64,000 nucleotides of DNA from Roseomonas sp. GC11 (GTDB lineage Bacteria; Pseudomonadota; Alphaproteobacteria; Acetobacterales; Acetobacteraceae), in contig NZ_JANFNY010000012.1 in NCBI RefSeq assembly GCF_024437745.1, positions 11,692 to 75,691 of the forward strand, read 5' to 3'. The notes beneath the pieces are model-generated. The model was not told the DNA's origin. It searched no databases and saw only the letters and a program-made list of their open reading frames with translations. Positions 1 to 7,284 of this stretch are shown here, piece after piece (position 1 is the stretch's first letter; every line of letters begins with the position of its first letter). The position numbers and the translations under genes were made by a program.

Positions 1-63
<63 letters not shown>

Positions 64-211
64 TCAGGGAAGTGAGGGCGGCGTATAGCGGCGGGCGGCG
101 GGGGACGCAAGCGGGGAAAAGCAGGGAAAACGCCGGGGCAGGGGCGCCGCCCTGGGGGAGTCTGGCAGCGGCTCGGGATGGCGGCTCGGGGCGGGCGCGC
201 AAAAACAGCGC

Positions 212-246
212 AAAATAAAACGGGCCGCCTTTTCAGGCAGCCCGTT
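212..246 (-). terminator. Rho-independent terminator of the tRNA-Ala at 251-326
   Basis: On the minus strand, immediately after the tRNA 3' end, a 10-bp stem (ACGGGCTGCC paired with GGCGGCCCGT, one G-U wobble) with a short A-rich loop is followed by TTTATTTT. Stem plus T-run right behind the gene is a canonical intrinsic terminator, so each tRNA copy is probably its own transcription unit. Confidence 0.8.
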
Positions 247-250
247 GAAC

Positions 251-326
<76 letters not shown>

Positions 327-352
327 TCAGGGAAGTGAGGCGGGGGTATAAC
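327..352 (-). promoter_or_regulatory. Conserved upstream block and candidate -10 of tRNA-Ala
   Basis: The 14 nt directly upstream of the mature tRNA 5' end (327-340) are identical to those upstream of the first tRNA copy (64-77). Slightly further out, both copies keep a TATAC motif on the minus strand (TTATAC here, CTATAC in the other copy) about 20 nt before the tRNA, where a -10 element would sit. No good -35 is visible. Confidence 0.4.
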
Positions 353-497
353 GGCGGGGGCAGGGGTGCGCAAGCGGGAAGGGCGCGATGATTTGCGTTT
401 TTTGCACCGCGCCGGCACCGCCCGCGCCCCGCTCGCCCCTTCCGCCGCCGCGCTGCCACCGGTAGCCTCCTGCGCACCTGAAACTGGGGAGCGTCAA

Positions 498-1202
498 ATG
501 CGGAAAGTCTACCCCGATGCGCGCGCCGCGCTGGACGGCCTGCTGCGCGACGGAATGCTGATCCACTCCGGCGGCTTCGGCCTGTGCGGCATTCCCTCGG
601 CGCTGATCGAGGCCATCCGCGACGCCGGGGTGAAGGACCTGACCGTCGTCTCCAACAATGCCGGCGTCGATGATGCCGGGCTCGGCCTGCTGCTGAAGAC
701 GCGGCAGATCAAGAAGATGATTTCCTCCTATGTGGGGGAGAACAAGACCTTCGCCGAGCAGTTCCTGGCCGGGGAGCTGGAGATCGAGTTCAACCCGCAG
801 GGCACGCTGGCCGAGCGCATCCGCGCCGGCGGCGCCGGCATCCCCGCCTTCTTCACCAAGACGGGCGTCGGCACCGCGGTGGCCGAGGGCAAGGAAACCC
901 GCGACTTCGACGGCGAGGCCTATGTGATGGAGCGCGGCATCTTCGCCGACCTCGCCATCATCCACGCCTGGAAGGCGGATACCGAGGGCAACCTCGTCTT
1001 CCGCAAGTCGGCGCGCAACTTCAACCCGATGATGGCCACCGCCGCGAAGGTGACCGTGGTGCAGGTGGAACACCTGGTGCAGCCGGGGGAGATCGACCCC
1101 GACCACATCCACACCCCCGGCATCTATGTGAAGCGCATCGTCAAGCTGCCCGAGGGCTACGTGAAGCGCATCGAACAGCGCACCGTGCGCCCGCGCGCCT
1201 GA
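498..1202 (+). CDS. scoA: 3-oxoacid CoA-transferase subunit A
   Basis: Alpha subunit (234 aa) of a class I CoA-transferase, which moves CoA from succinyl-CoA to acetoacetate or a related 3-oxoacid in ketone-body or branched-chain catabolism. The family-typical N-terminus shows [18 protein letters not shown], the glycine-rich CoA-binding loop. Later come [16 protein letters not shown] and the conserved ESXXG-region equivalent [16 protein letters not shown]. The ATG has GGGGAG a few bases upstream. The catalytic beta subunit follows after 16 nt, so this is a two-gene operon. The exact 3-oxoacid substrate cannot be told from sequence alone. Confidence 0.93.
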   Translation: MRKVYPDARAALDGLLRDGMLIHSGGFGLCGIPSALIEAIRDAGVKDLTVVSNNAGVDDAGLGLLLKTRQIKKMISSYVGENKTFAEQFLAGELEIEFNPQGTLAERIRAGGAGIPAFFTKTGVGTAVAEGKETRDFDGEAYVMERGIFADLAIIHAWKADTEGNLVFRKSARNFNPMMATAAKVTVVQVEHLVQPGEIDPDHIHTPGIYVKRIVKLPEGYVKRIEQRTVRPRA

Positions 1203-1218
1203 GAGGGAGGAACAAGCA

Positions 1219-1851
1219 ATGCCCTGGACCCGCGACGAAATGGCGGCGCGCGCCGCGCGTGAGCTGCAGGATGGCTTCTATGTCAACCTCGGCATCGGCA
1301 TCCCCACCCTGGTGGCCAACCACATCCCCGAGGGGATGAGCGTGCAGCTCCAGTCCGAGAACGGCATGCTCGGCATGGGCCCCTTCCCCTTCGAGGGCGA
1401 GGAGGATGCGGACCTGATCAATGCCGGCAAGCAGACCGTCACGGCCCTGCCCACCACCAGCTTCTTCTCGAGCGCCGACAGCTTCGCCATGATCCGTGGC
1501 GGGCATATCGACCTCTCCATCCTGGGCGCGCTCCAGGTGGCGCAGAATGGCGACCTCGCCAACTGGATGATCCCCGGCAAGATGGTGAAGGGCATGGGCG
1601 GTGCCATGGACCTCGTCGCCGGGGTGAAGAAGGTGGTCGTGCTGATGGAGCACACCGCCGGCGGCAAGCCCAAGCTGCTGAAGGAATGCACCCTGCCGCT
1701 GACCGGCAAGGGCGTGGTCGATATCGTCATCACCGAACTCGCGGTGTTCGAGATCGACCGCAAGGGCGGCGGCACCCGCCTCGTCGAACTGGCGCCGGGC
1801 GTGACGCTCGATGAGGTGCGCGAGAAGACCGAGGCGGAATTTAAAGCCTGA
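1219..1851 (+). CDS. scoB: 3-oxoacid CoA-transferase subunit B
   Basis: Beta subunit (210 aa) of the CoA-transferase. It carries the signature SENGMLG, whose glutamate is the nucleophile that forms the enzyme-CoA thioester. The N-terminal [19 protein letters not shown] is typical of subunit B. The ribosome binding site AGGGAGG precedes the ATG. It pairs with scoA as a heterotetramer in the cytosol. A family A repeat follows directly after the stop and probably ends the operon transcript. Confidence 0.94.
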   Translation: MPWTRDEMAARAARELQDGFYVNLGIGIPTLVANHIPEGMSVQLQSENGMLGMGPFPFEGEEDADLINAGKQTVTALPTTSFFSSADSFAMIRGGHIDLSILGALQVAQNGDLANWMIPGKMVKGMGGAMDLVAGVKKVVVLMEHTAGGKPKLLKECTLPLTGKGVVDIVITELAVFEIDRKGGGTRLVELAPGVTLDEVREKTEAEFKA

Positions 1852-1863
1852 AACAGAAAAAAA

Positions 1864-1985
1864 GGTTCTTTTTTGGAAAAAAGAACCAAAAAACTTTTTT
1901 CAGTCAGCGTCCCGCTTCTGGTCTGAGGCGGGACGTCAGACTGAAAGAAAGTCTTTTTGCTTTTTTTTCTTCAGAAAAAGAAGAT
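1864..1985 (+). repeat. Family A composite repeat (boxes 1, 2 and 3)
   Basis: Box 1 is a hairpin, GGTTCTTTTTT pairing with AAAAAAGAACC around GG or similar. Then comes AAAAAACTTTTTT, box 2 with a GCGTCCCGC / GCGGGAC inverted repeat, and box 3, a CTTCTTTTTCTTC / GAAAAAGAAG hairpin. It sits between scoB and a convergent minus-strand gene, where a bidirectional terminator would be useful. Confidence 0.8.
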
Positions 1986-1996
1986 CTTCAAAAAAA

Positions 1997-2482
1997 TTAC
2001 TGCGTGATGGCCGGCGAGGCAGGCTGCGGCGTGGAGCGCAGGGCGGTGCCGGCGCGCTGCGAGTCGTAGCGCTGGCGGTCGTCATCCAGGCGCTGGCGCA
2101 GGCGCTCGATCTCCTGTTCGCGGCGGGTGAAGCTGCGCTGCCACTGCTCGTCGGTGAGGCGGCGCGGGGCGGCCCGGCGCACGGCGCGGCGGCGCGTGGT
2201 GGTGGCGCGGGTGGCCTCCTCGCGCGGCAGGGGCGGCGGCGTCCAGGCTGGTGCCATGGCGGGCTGCTGCCCCGGCAGGGTCAGCGGCGGCAGGCCGGTG
2301 GCGGTGGCGGGCCGGGCGGGCTCGACGGGGCGGATGCGGTCGAACTGCCGGCCGGAATTGCCCAGCAGGTCGCCGCCTGGCCCGGTTTCGTTCGGCCACA
2401 TCTGGGCCGCCGCCGGCGGGGCGGGCAGCGCCAGCAGGGTCAGCAGCAGGGTCAGCAGCGGGGCCCGCGCCGGAAACCGCAT
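1997..2482 (-). CDS. Exported protein of unknown function
   Basis: A 161-aa protein with a clear Sec signal peptide (basic start, then LLTLLLTLLALPAPPAAAQ, cleavage near residue 25-27). A proline/alanine-rich linker with several TTRRR-type basic stretches follows. A charged segment around residues 105-140 (EQEIERLRQRLDDDRQRYD) should form a short coiled coil. I recognise no domain. I chose the ATG at 2482 over a GTG two codons upstream because GAGG lies about 10 nt before it. It looks like a periplasmic or envelope protein; function unknown. Confidence 0.7.
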   Translation of the reverse strand: MRFPARAPLLTLLLTLLALPAPPAAAQMWPNETGPGGDLLGNSGRQFDRIRPVEPARPATATGLPPLTLPGQQPAMAPAWTPPPLPREEATRATTTRRRAVRRAAPRRLTDEQWQRSFTRREQEIERLRQRLDDDRQRYDSQRAGTALRSTPQPASPAITQ

Positions 2483-2562
2483 GCGCACAGATCCTCATCC
2501 TGGGGGTTGAGGGCCAGGATGGCGGCTCCGCCTGTTGGGTTCAAGGGCCTGCGGCGGGCATG

Positions 2563-2592
2563 AAAAAGGCCCGGGGGAGGGCCCCCCGGGCC
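2563..2592 (-). terminator. Intrinsic terminator downstream of uppP
   Basis: On the minus strand, GGCCCGGGGG pairs with CCCCCGGGCC around a 5-nt loop and is followed by TTTTTCATG. Position is 28 nt after the uppP stop codon. Stem strength plus T-tract makes this a convincing terminator. Confidence 0.8.
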
Positions 2593-2620
2593 GTGGCGGC
2601 CCCGGCCGTGTGGCGGTGGC

Positions 2621-3427
2621 TCAGCGCAGGGCGAGCCAGCCCAGGATCGCGACACCCAGCACGATGCGGTACCAGGCGAAGGGGGTGAAGCCGATACGGC
2701 TGATGACGCCCATCAGCCAGCGCACCACCAGCAGCGCCACGACGAAGGCGGCGCCGAAGCCGATGCCGATCTCGCCCAGGGCCGAGAAGTCGAGATCGGC
2801 GCGGTTCTTCCACAGGCTGAACACCGTGGCGGCGATCATGGTGGGGATGGCGAGGAGGAAGCTGAACTCGGCGGCGGTGCGGCGGTCCACGCCGACCAGC
2901 AGGGCGCTGATGATGGTGGCGCCCGAGCGGCTGGTGCCCGGGATCATGGCCAGCGCCTGCCCGAAGCCGATGAGCAGCGCGGCGAGCGGCCCGATCTCCG
3001 GCACCGAGCGGATGGAGGGCGCACGCTGGACGCGCTCGATGGCGATGATGGCGACCCCGCCCGCGATCAGCGCCAGCGCCACCACGAGCGGGGTGTAGAG
3101 CAGCTGCGTGACCGTCTTGTAGAGCGTGGCGCCGAGCACCATGGCCGGCAGGAAGGCCAGGATCAGGTTGAGGGCGAAGTAGTATTCATGGCTGCCACGC
3201 CGCCACATGCCGGTGGCGATGCGCCAGAGTGTGCCGCGGAACAGCCAGATGATGGCGAGGATGGCGCCGAGCTGGATGCTGATCTCGAAGGTCTTGCCGG
3301 GCGGCCCCTGGAAGCCGATGACCTCCCCCAGCAGGATGAGATGGCCGGTGGAGGAGATGGGAAGGAACTCGGTCAGTCCTTCCACCACGCCCATGGCGAG
3401 GGCGGGCACGATCGAGGCGAAGTCCAT
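2621..3427 (-). CDS. uppP: Undecaprenyl-diphosphate phosphatase
   Basis: A 268-aa polytopic membrane protein of the UppP/BacA family. It dephosphorylates undecaprenyl pyrophosphate to recycle the lipid carrier for peptidoglycan and polysaccharide export. Both active-site motifs are present: EGLTEFLPISSTGHL near the N-terminus and GTSRSGATI in the middle (PGTSRSG). Multiple hydrophobic stretches agree with about eight membrane spans, and length matches the family. It appears to be transcribed alone, with its own terminator. Confidence 0.96.
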   Translation of the reverse strand: MDFASIVPALAMGVVEGLTEFLPISSTGHLILLGEVIGFQGPPGKTFEISIQLGAILAIIWLFRGTLWRIATGMWRRGSHEYYFALNLILAFLPAMVLGATLYKTVTQLLYTPLVVALALIAGGVAIIAIERVQRAPSIRSVPEIGPLAALLIGFGQALAMIPGTSRSGATIISALLVGVDRRTAAEFSFLLAIPTMIAATVFSLWKNRADLDFSALGEIGIGFGAAFVVALLVVRWLMGVISRIGFTPFAWYRIVLGVAILGWLALR

Positions 3428-3492
3428 GCGGATGATCCTGGCGCGGGAACAGGCGGGATAGCCTTGCCCGCGCCGGCTGTCACCGCCCGCTT

Positions 3493-3651
3493 CGTGACGC
3501 CTGCGTCACGCGCGCCGAGGGGGCTTGGCCCCCTCGCCCCCCTTTCTTTCCCTTGGGCAGGGGCAGGGTCCCCTGCACCCGCCTTCAGAGCGGGTTTCCA
3601 AAGGCCTCAGGCCTTTGGTGGGGCGCGTTTGAGAGGGGCGAAGCCCCTCTC
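3493..3651. repeat. Mosaic of GC palindromes (family C/E)
   Basis: At least four inverted repeats lie back to back: CGTGACGC/GCGTCACG; GAGGGGGC-TTG-GCCCCCTC; CCAAAGGCC-TCA-GGCCTTTGG at 3598-3618; and GAGAGGGGC-GAA-GCCCCTCTC at 3631-3651. A less perfect GCAGGGG/CCCCTGC pair also occurs. The last two form the family C pair that recurs at 17190, 54699, 57240 and 60716. Located between the 5' end of uppP and the 3' end of the TRAP binding protein gene. Confidence 0.75.
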
Positions 3652-3659
3652 ACGATCTC

Positions 3660-4751
3660 TCAGCGCACCGTCTGGCCGGCGGTGAAGGCGAAGTTGTCGA
3701 AGGAGTTCTCGGCGACGCGGAACCAGGCGAATTCATCGTCGCGGAAGCGGCGGTAGGACTCCCAGATGGTCTTGAAGCGCTCGTTCTTGGCGCCCGTCTC
3801 CTCATACAGCTCATGCGCGGCCTTCCAGGCGGCGGAGAGGATCTCGCGCGACCAGGGGCGGAGCTGCGCGCCACCGGCGATCAGCCGGCGCAGGGCCTGC
3901 GGGTTGCCGGCGTCGTAGCGGGCGGTCATTTCCTGGTCCGCCTCGGCGCAGGCGGCCTCCAGGATGGCCTTGTAGCTGGCGGGCAGGGCCTCGAAGGCGG
4001 CCTTGTTGACCATCAGGTGCAGGCGCGCGCCCGGCTCCCAGAAGCCCGGGAAGTAGTAGTTGGGGGCGACGCGGGCGAAGCCCAGCTTCTCATCGTCATA
4101 GGGGCCGACGAACTCGACGGCGTCGAGGGTGCCGCGTTCCAGCGAGGGGTAGATGTCCGAGGCGGCGACCTGGGTCGGCACGGCGCCGAGCTTGGCGAAG
4201 ACCTGGCCCGCGAAGCCGGCGATGCGGAATTTGAGGCCCTGGAGCTCGGCCAGGGTCTTCACTTCCTTGCGGAACCAGCCGCCCATCTGGGCGCCCGTGT
4301 CGCCCGCGGTGAAGGCGACGATGTTGTAGGCGCCGAAGAGATCCGCCGCCAGCGCCGCGCCGCCGCCATGGCGGTACCAGGCGTTGAACATGCGGGTGTT
4401 CAGGCCGAAGGGCAGGGCGGTGAAGAAGGCAAAGCCCGGCTCCTTGCCGATATAATAATAGGAGGCGGTATGGGCGCACTCGACGGTGCCGGCCTGCACC
4501 GCGTCCAGCGCCTGGAGGCCGCCGACGATCTCGCCGGCGGGGAAGGTGCGGATCTGGAACTTGCCGTCGGTCATGGCGGCGACGCGGCGGGCGATCAGTT
4601 CCGGGGCGCCGAAGAGGATATCGAGGTTGCGCGGGAAGGAGCTGGTCAGGCGCCACCGCACTTCCGGGGCCGCCGTCTGGGCCAGGGCGGGGGCGGCGAG
4701 GGCGGCCGGCGCAGCGGCGGCGGCGGCGCCGAGCAGGGCGCGGCGGTTCAT
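3660..4751 (-). CDS. TRAP transporter periplasmic substrate-binding protein (DctP/TakP-like)
   Basis: A 363-aa binding protein of a tripartite ATP-independent periplasmic transporter. The N-terminal MNRRALLGAAAAAAPAALAA is a Tat-like or Sec signal. Family landmarks are GEIVGGLQALDAVQAGTVE, YYYIGKEPGF, GAQMGGWFRKEV, FRIAGFAG (conserved ligand-carboxylate arginine) and DAVEFVGPYDDEKLGF. The pattern resembles TakP-type 2-oxoacid binders; a Phe follows the conserved Glu where TakP has Trp, as I recall it. AAGGA precedes the ATG. No DctQ/DctM membrane subunits are in the window, so it is an orphan here. Confidence 0.9.
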   Translation of the reverse strand: MNRRALLGAAAAAAPAALAAPALAQTAAPEVRWRLTSSFPRNLDILFGAPELIARRVAAMTDGKFQIRTFPAGEIVGGLQALDAVQAGTVECAHTASYYYIGKEPGFAFFTALPFGLNTRMFNAWYRHGGGAALAADLFGAYNIVAFTAGDTGAQMGGWFRKEVKTLAELQGLKFRIAGFAGQVFAKLGAVPTQVAASDIYPSLERGTLDAVEFVGPYDDEKLGFARVAPNYYFPGFWEPGARLHLMVNKAAFEALPASYKAILEAACAEADQEMTARYDAGNPQALRRLIAGGAQLRPWSREILSAAWKAAHELYEETGAKNERFKTIWESYRRFRDDEFAWFRVAENSFDNFAFTAGQTVR

Positions 4752-4936
4752 GGCGTTTTCCTTCCGTGTGGGCGCAACATTGTTGCTTCTATGACAGGTT
4801 GCCCCGCAAGGAAAGCCTGCCACGGCGAGAAAGCGCGCAATCCGGGGCGCTGCCCCGGTCCCCGCTGGGGGGCCAGTGTCCCCCATATTTCCTTTTGGGA
4901 CCCCGCCATCAGGGGGGGCGCAACTGAACGCGGGGT

Positions 4937-5030
4937 CCGGGGTGGCCGTGCCACCCCGGCGGAGGGGTTTGGGGAGGGCGGAGCCCTCCCCAAGACGATG
5001 GCCTGTTTGGGGAGGGCGAGGCCCCCCCAA
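4937..5030. repeat. Family D paired GC hairpins
   Basis: CCGGGGTGGC-CGT-GCCACCCCGG (4937-4959) is followed by GGGGAGGGC-GGA-GCCCTCCCC (4971-4991). A third, imperfect TTGGGGAGGGC/GCCCCCCCAA arm pair ends at about 5030. Loops of exactly 3 nt recur in all family D copies. It lies just after the ahcY stop (minus strand), so a terminator role is plausible despite the lack of a T-run. Confidence 0.75.
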
Positions 5031-5034
5031 TGCC

Positions 5035-6345
5035 TCAGTAGCGGTATTCTTCGTGCTTGAAGGGGCCGGAGACCGGCACGCCGATATATTCGGCCTGGGC
5101 CGGGCTCAGCTGGGTGAGCTTGGCGCCAACCTTGGCGAGGTGGAGGAAGGCCACCTTCTCGTCCAGCTTCTTGGGCAGGGTGTAGACCTTGTTCTCATAG
5201 GCCTTGTGGTTGGTCCACAGCTCGATCTGCGCCAGGGTCTGGTTGGAGAAGCTGGCGGACATCACGAAGCTCGGGTGGCCGGTGGCGTTGCCGAGGTTCA
5301 CGAGGCGGCCTTCCGAGAGGACGATGAGGCGCTTGCCGCCGGGGAAGACGACCTCATCCACCTGCGGCTTGACGTTGTCCCACTGGAAGTTGCGCAGCGC
5401 GCTGATCTGGATCTCGGAGTCGAAGTGCCCGATGTTGCAGACGATGGCGCGGTGCTTCATCGCGCGCATGTGGTCGAGCGTGATAACGTCGATATTGCCG
5501 GTGGCGGTGACGAAGATGTCGCCGCGCGGCGCGGCGTCCTCCATGGTCACGACCTCATAGCCTTCCATGGCGGCCTGGAGGGCGCAGATCGGGTCGGCCT
5601 CGGTCACCAGCACGCGGCAGCCGGCATTGCGCAGCGAGGCGGCGGAGCCCTTGCCCACATCGCCATAGCCGGCGACGACGGCGATCTTGCCGGCCATCAT
5701 CACGTCCGTGCCACGGCGGATGGCGTCCACCAGGCTCTCGCGGCAGCCATAGAGGTTGTCGAACTTCGACTTGGTGACGCTGTCATTCACGTTGATGGCG
5801 GGGACCAGCAGCTTGCCCTGGCGCGCCATCTCCCACAGGCGGTGGACGCCGGTGGTCGTCTCCTCCGAGATGCCCTTGACGTTGGCCTTCAGCATCTCCG
5901 GGTACTTGTCGTGCATCAGCGTCGTCAGATCCCCGCCATCGTCGAGGATCATGTTGATCTCCCAGCCATCCGGGCCGCGGACGGTCTGTTCGATGCACCA
6001 CCAGAACTCTTCCTCGTTCATGCCCTTCCAGGCGAAGACGGGGATGCCGGCGGCGGCGATGGCGGCGGCGGCGTGGTCCTGCGTCGAGAAGATGTTGCAG
6101 GAGGACCAGCGCACCTCGGCGCCGAGCGCGGTCAGCGTCTCGATCAGCACGGCGGTCTGGATGGTCATGTGCAGGCAGCCGGCGATGCGCGCGCCCTTCA
6201 GCGGCTGGCTGGCGCCATACTCGGCGCGGAGCGCCATCAGGCCGGGCATCTCGTCCTCGGCCATCGAGATCTCCTTGCGGCCCCATTCGGCCAGGGAGAT
6301 GTCCTTCACCTTGTAGTCGGTGAAACCGGTCTTCGCGTCGGGCAT
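5035..6345 (-). CDS. ahcY: Adenosylhomocysteinase
   Basis: Cytosolic NAD-dependent enzyme (436 aa) that splits S-adenosylhomocysteine into adenosine and homocysteine and so relieves product inhibition of methyltransferases. Visible motifs are [32 protein letters not shown], the NAD-binding [25 protein letters not shown] and HFDSEIQ, plus the C-terminal HEEYRY typical of the family. I placed the start at the ATG with GGAG upstream (protein [12 protein letters not shown]...), not at an earlier alternative. Homocysteine from this step feeds MetH, encoded 40 kb away at 46.7 kb. Confidence 0.97.
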   Translation of the reverse strand: MPDAKTGFTDYKVKDISLAEWGRKEISMAEDEMPGLMALRAEYGASQPLKGARIAGCLHMTIQTAVLIETLTALGAEVRWSSCNIFSTQDHAAAAIAAAGIPVFAWKGMNEEEFWWCIEQTVRGPDGWEINMILDDGGDLTTLMHDKYPEMLKANVKGISEETTTGVHRLWEMARQGKLLVPAINVNDSVTKSKFDNLYGCRESLVDAIRRGTDVMMAGKIAVVAGYGDVGKGSAASLRNAGCRVLVTEADPICALQAAMEGYEVVTMEDAAPRGDIFVTATGNIDVITLDHMRAMKHRAIVCNIGHFDSEIQISALRNFQWDNVKPQVDEVVFPGGKRLIVLSEGRLVNLGNATGHPSFVMSASFSNQTLAQIELWTNHKAYENKVYTLPKKLDEKVAFLHLAKVGAKLTQLSPAQAEYIGVPVSGPFKHEEYRY

Positions 6346-6455
6346 GGCTGTTCTCCAGAAGTGCCCGCGCGATAGCACAGCCCGCCCGGCGCGAACAGGC
6401 CGAGGCACCCAGTCATAAGGATGTGTTTATATCTTTGGCGGGGTGGGCGGTGCGT

Positions 6456-7130
6456 TCAGCGCGGCTTGCGGAGAATCCATTTCGGGCTTTCCACCACCAG
6501 TTCCTGCCCGATTTCGGCGGCGAAAGCCTGGGCGGCCCGGGCGACGCTGGCCCAGGGGTAGTCATCCCCCACCAGCACGCCGCCCTTGTTGAGCAGGCCC
6601 CAGAACAGGCGGGCATCGCGCAGCACCGGCTCGTATTCATGGGCGGCGTCGATGTGGATGAGGTCGGCCTTCACCTTCAGCCGGCGCAGGATGGGGGCGG
6701 CGTTCTCGCTGGTCTGGGCCAGCGGCACCACGCGGTCCTGCAGGCCGCGATGGACCATGTTGCTGAGGAACTGCCAGTACAGCCCCGGCAGGCCATGCCG
6801 CAGGCGCAGCGACTCGAAGATGCGGTCCGGCCGCTCGCGGTTCCAGTGCTCGGGGCTGCCCAGGAAGGTGTCGATGGCGATGACGGCGCCCTCCACCCCG
6901 GCCTTGGCCATCGCCTGGCACAGGAAATTCACCGAGGCACCCTTCCACACCCCGACATCCAGGATGACCCGCGGCCGCACCTCCTGGACCAGCCGGGCGA
7001 GGGTGGGGTGGGTGCTGTTCCAGCCCTGGAGGTCCGCCGGCAGGTCCGGGACATAGCCGGCGAAAGGATCCTCCCCATAGAGCTTCAGGCAAAGCTCGCG
7101 CGCCAGACTCTGGGTGGTGGTGTCGGTCAT
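6456..7130 (-). CDS. Class I SAM-dependent methyltransferase (cephalosporin-hydroxylase-like fold)
   Basis: A 224-aa soluble protein. SAM-binding motif I is ILDVGVWKGASV, followed by an acidic end of strand 2 (VIAIDTFLG) and DLIHIDAAHEYEPVLRDA, which resembles the methyltransferase-24 / CmcI group. GGVLVGDDYPW near the C-terminus fits the strand after the catalytic region. AGGA precedes the ATG. The substrate is not inferable. It lies on the same strand upstream of ahcY, so the SAH it makes could be removed by that enzyme, though 110 nt separate them. Confidence 0.75.
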   Translation of the reverse strand: MTDTTTQSLARELCLKLYGEDPFAGYVPDLPADLQGWNSTHPTLARLVQEVRPRVILDVGVWKGASVNFLCQAMAKAGVEGAVIAIDTFLGSPEHWNRERPDRIFESLRLRHGLPGLYWQFLSNMVHRGLQDRVVPLAQTSENAAPILRRLKVKADLIHIDAAHEYEPVLRDARLFWGLLNKGGVLVGDDYPWASVARAAQAFAAEIGQELVVESPKWILRKPR

Positions 7131-7167
7131 GCCGGGGTCCTGCGCGCGAAGAGGGTTTTCTTTAAGT

Positions 7168-7275
7168 GTTCTTTTTTGAAAAAAAGAACCAAAAAACTTT
7201 TTTTAGTTTAGCGTCCCGCTGTGCCGGGAGACGGCGGCAGCCTGAAAAAACTTCTTTTTCTTTAGAAAAAGAAGA
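7168..7275 (+). repeat. Family A composite repeat (boxes 1, 2 variant, 3)
   Basis: Box 1 hairpin GTTCTTTTTT/AAAAAAGAAC is followed by AAAAAACTTTTTTT. Box 2 is in its asymmetric form (GCGTCCCGC, then GGGAGACGGCGGCAGCC), and box 3 is CTTCTTTTTC/GAAAAAGAAG. It lies between the 3' end of the EI gene and the 5' end of the methyltransferase gene, both on the minus strand. Confidence 0.8.
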
Positions 7276-7284
7276 TTATTTGAT

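Noticed and set aside
6346-6455. A possible SAH or SAM riboswitch upstream of ahcY
   Set aside because: The 110-nt leader is long enough, but I could not find the conserved core or a convincing multi-stem structure; a covariance search would be needed.
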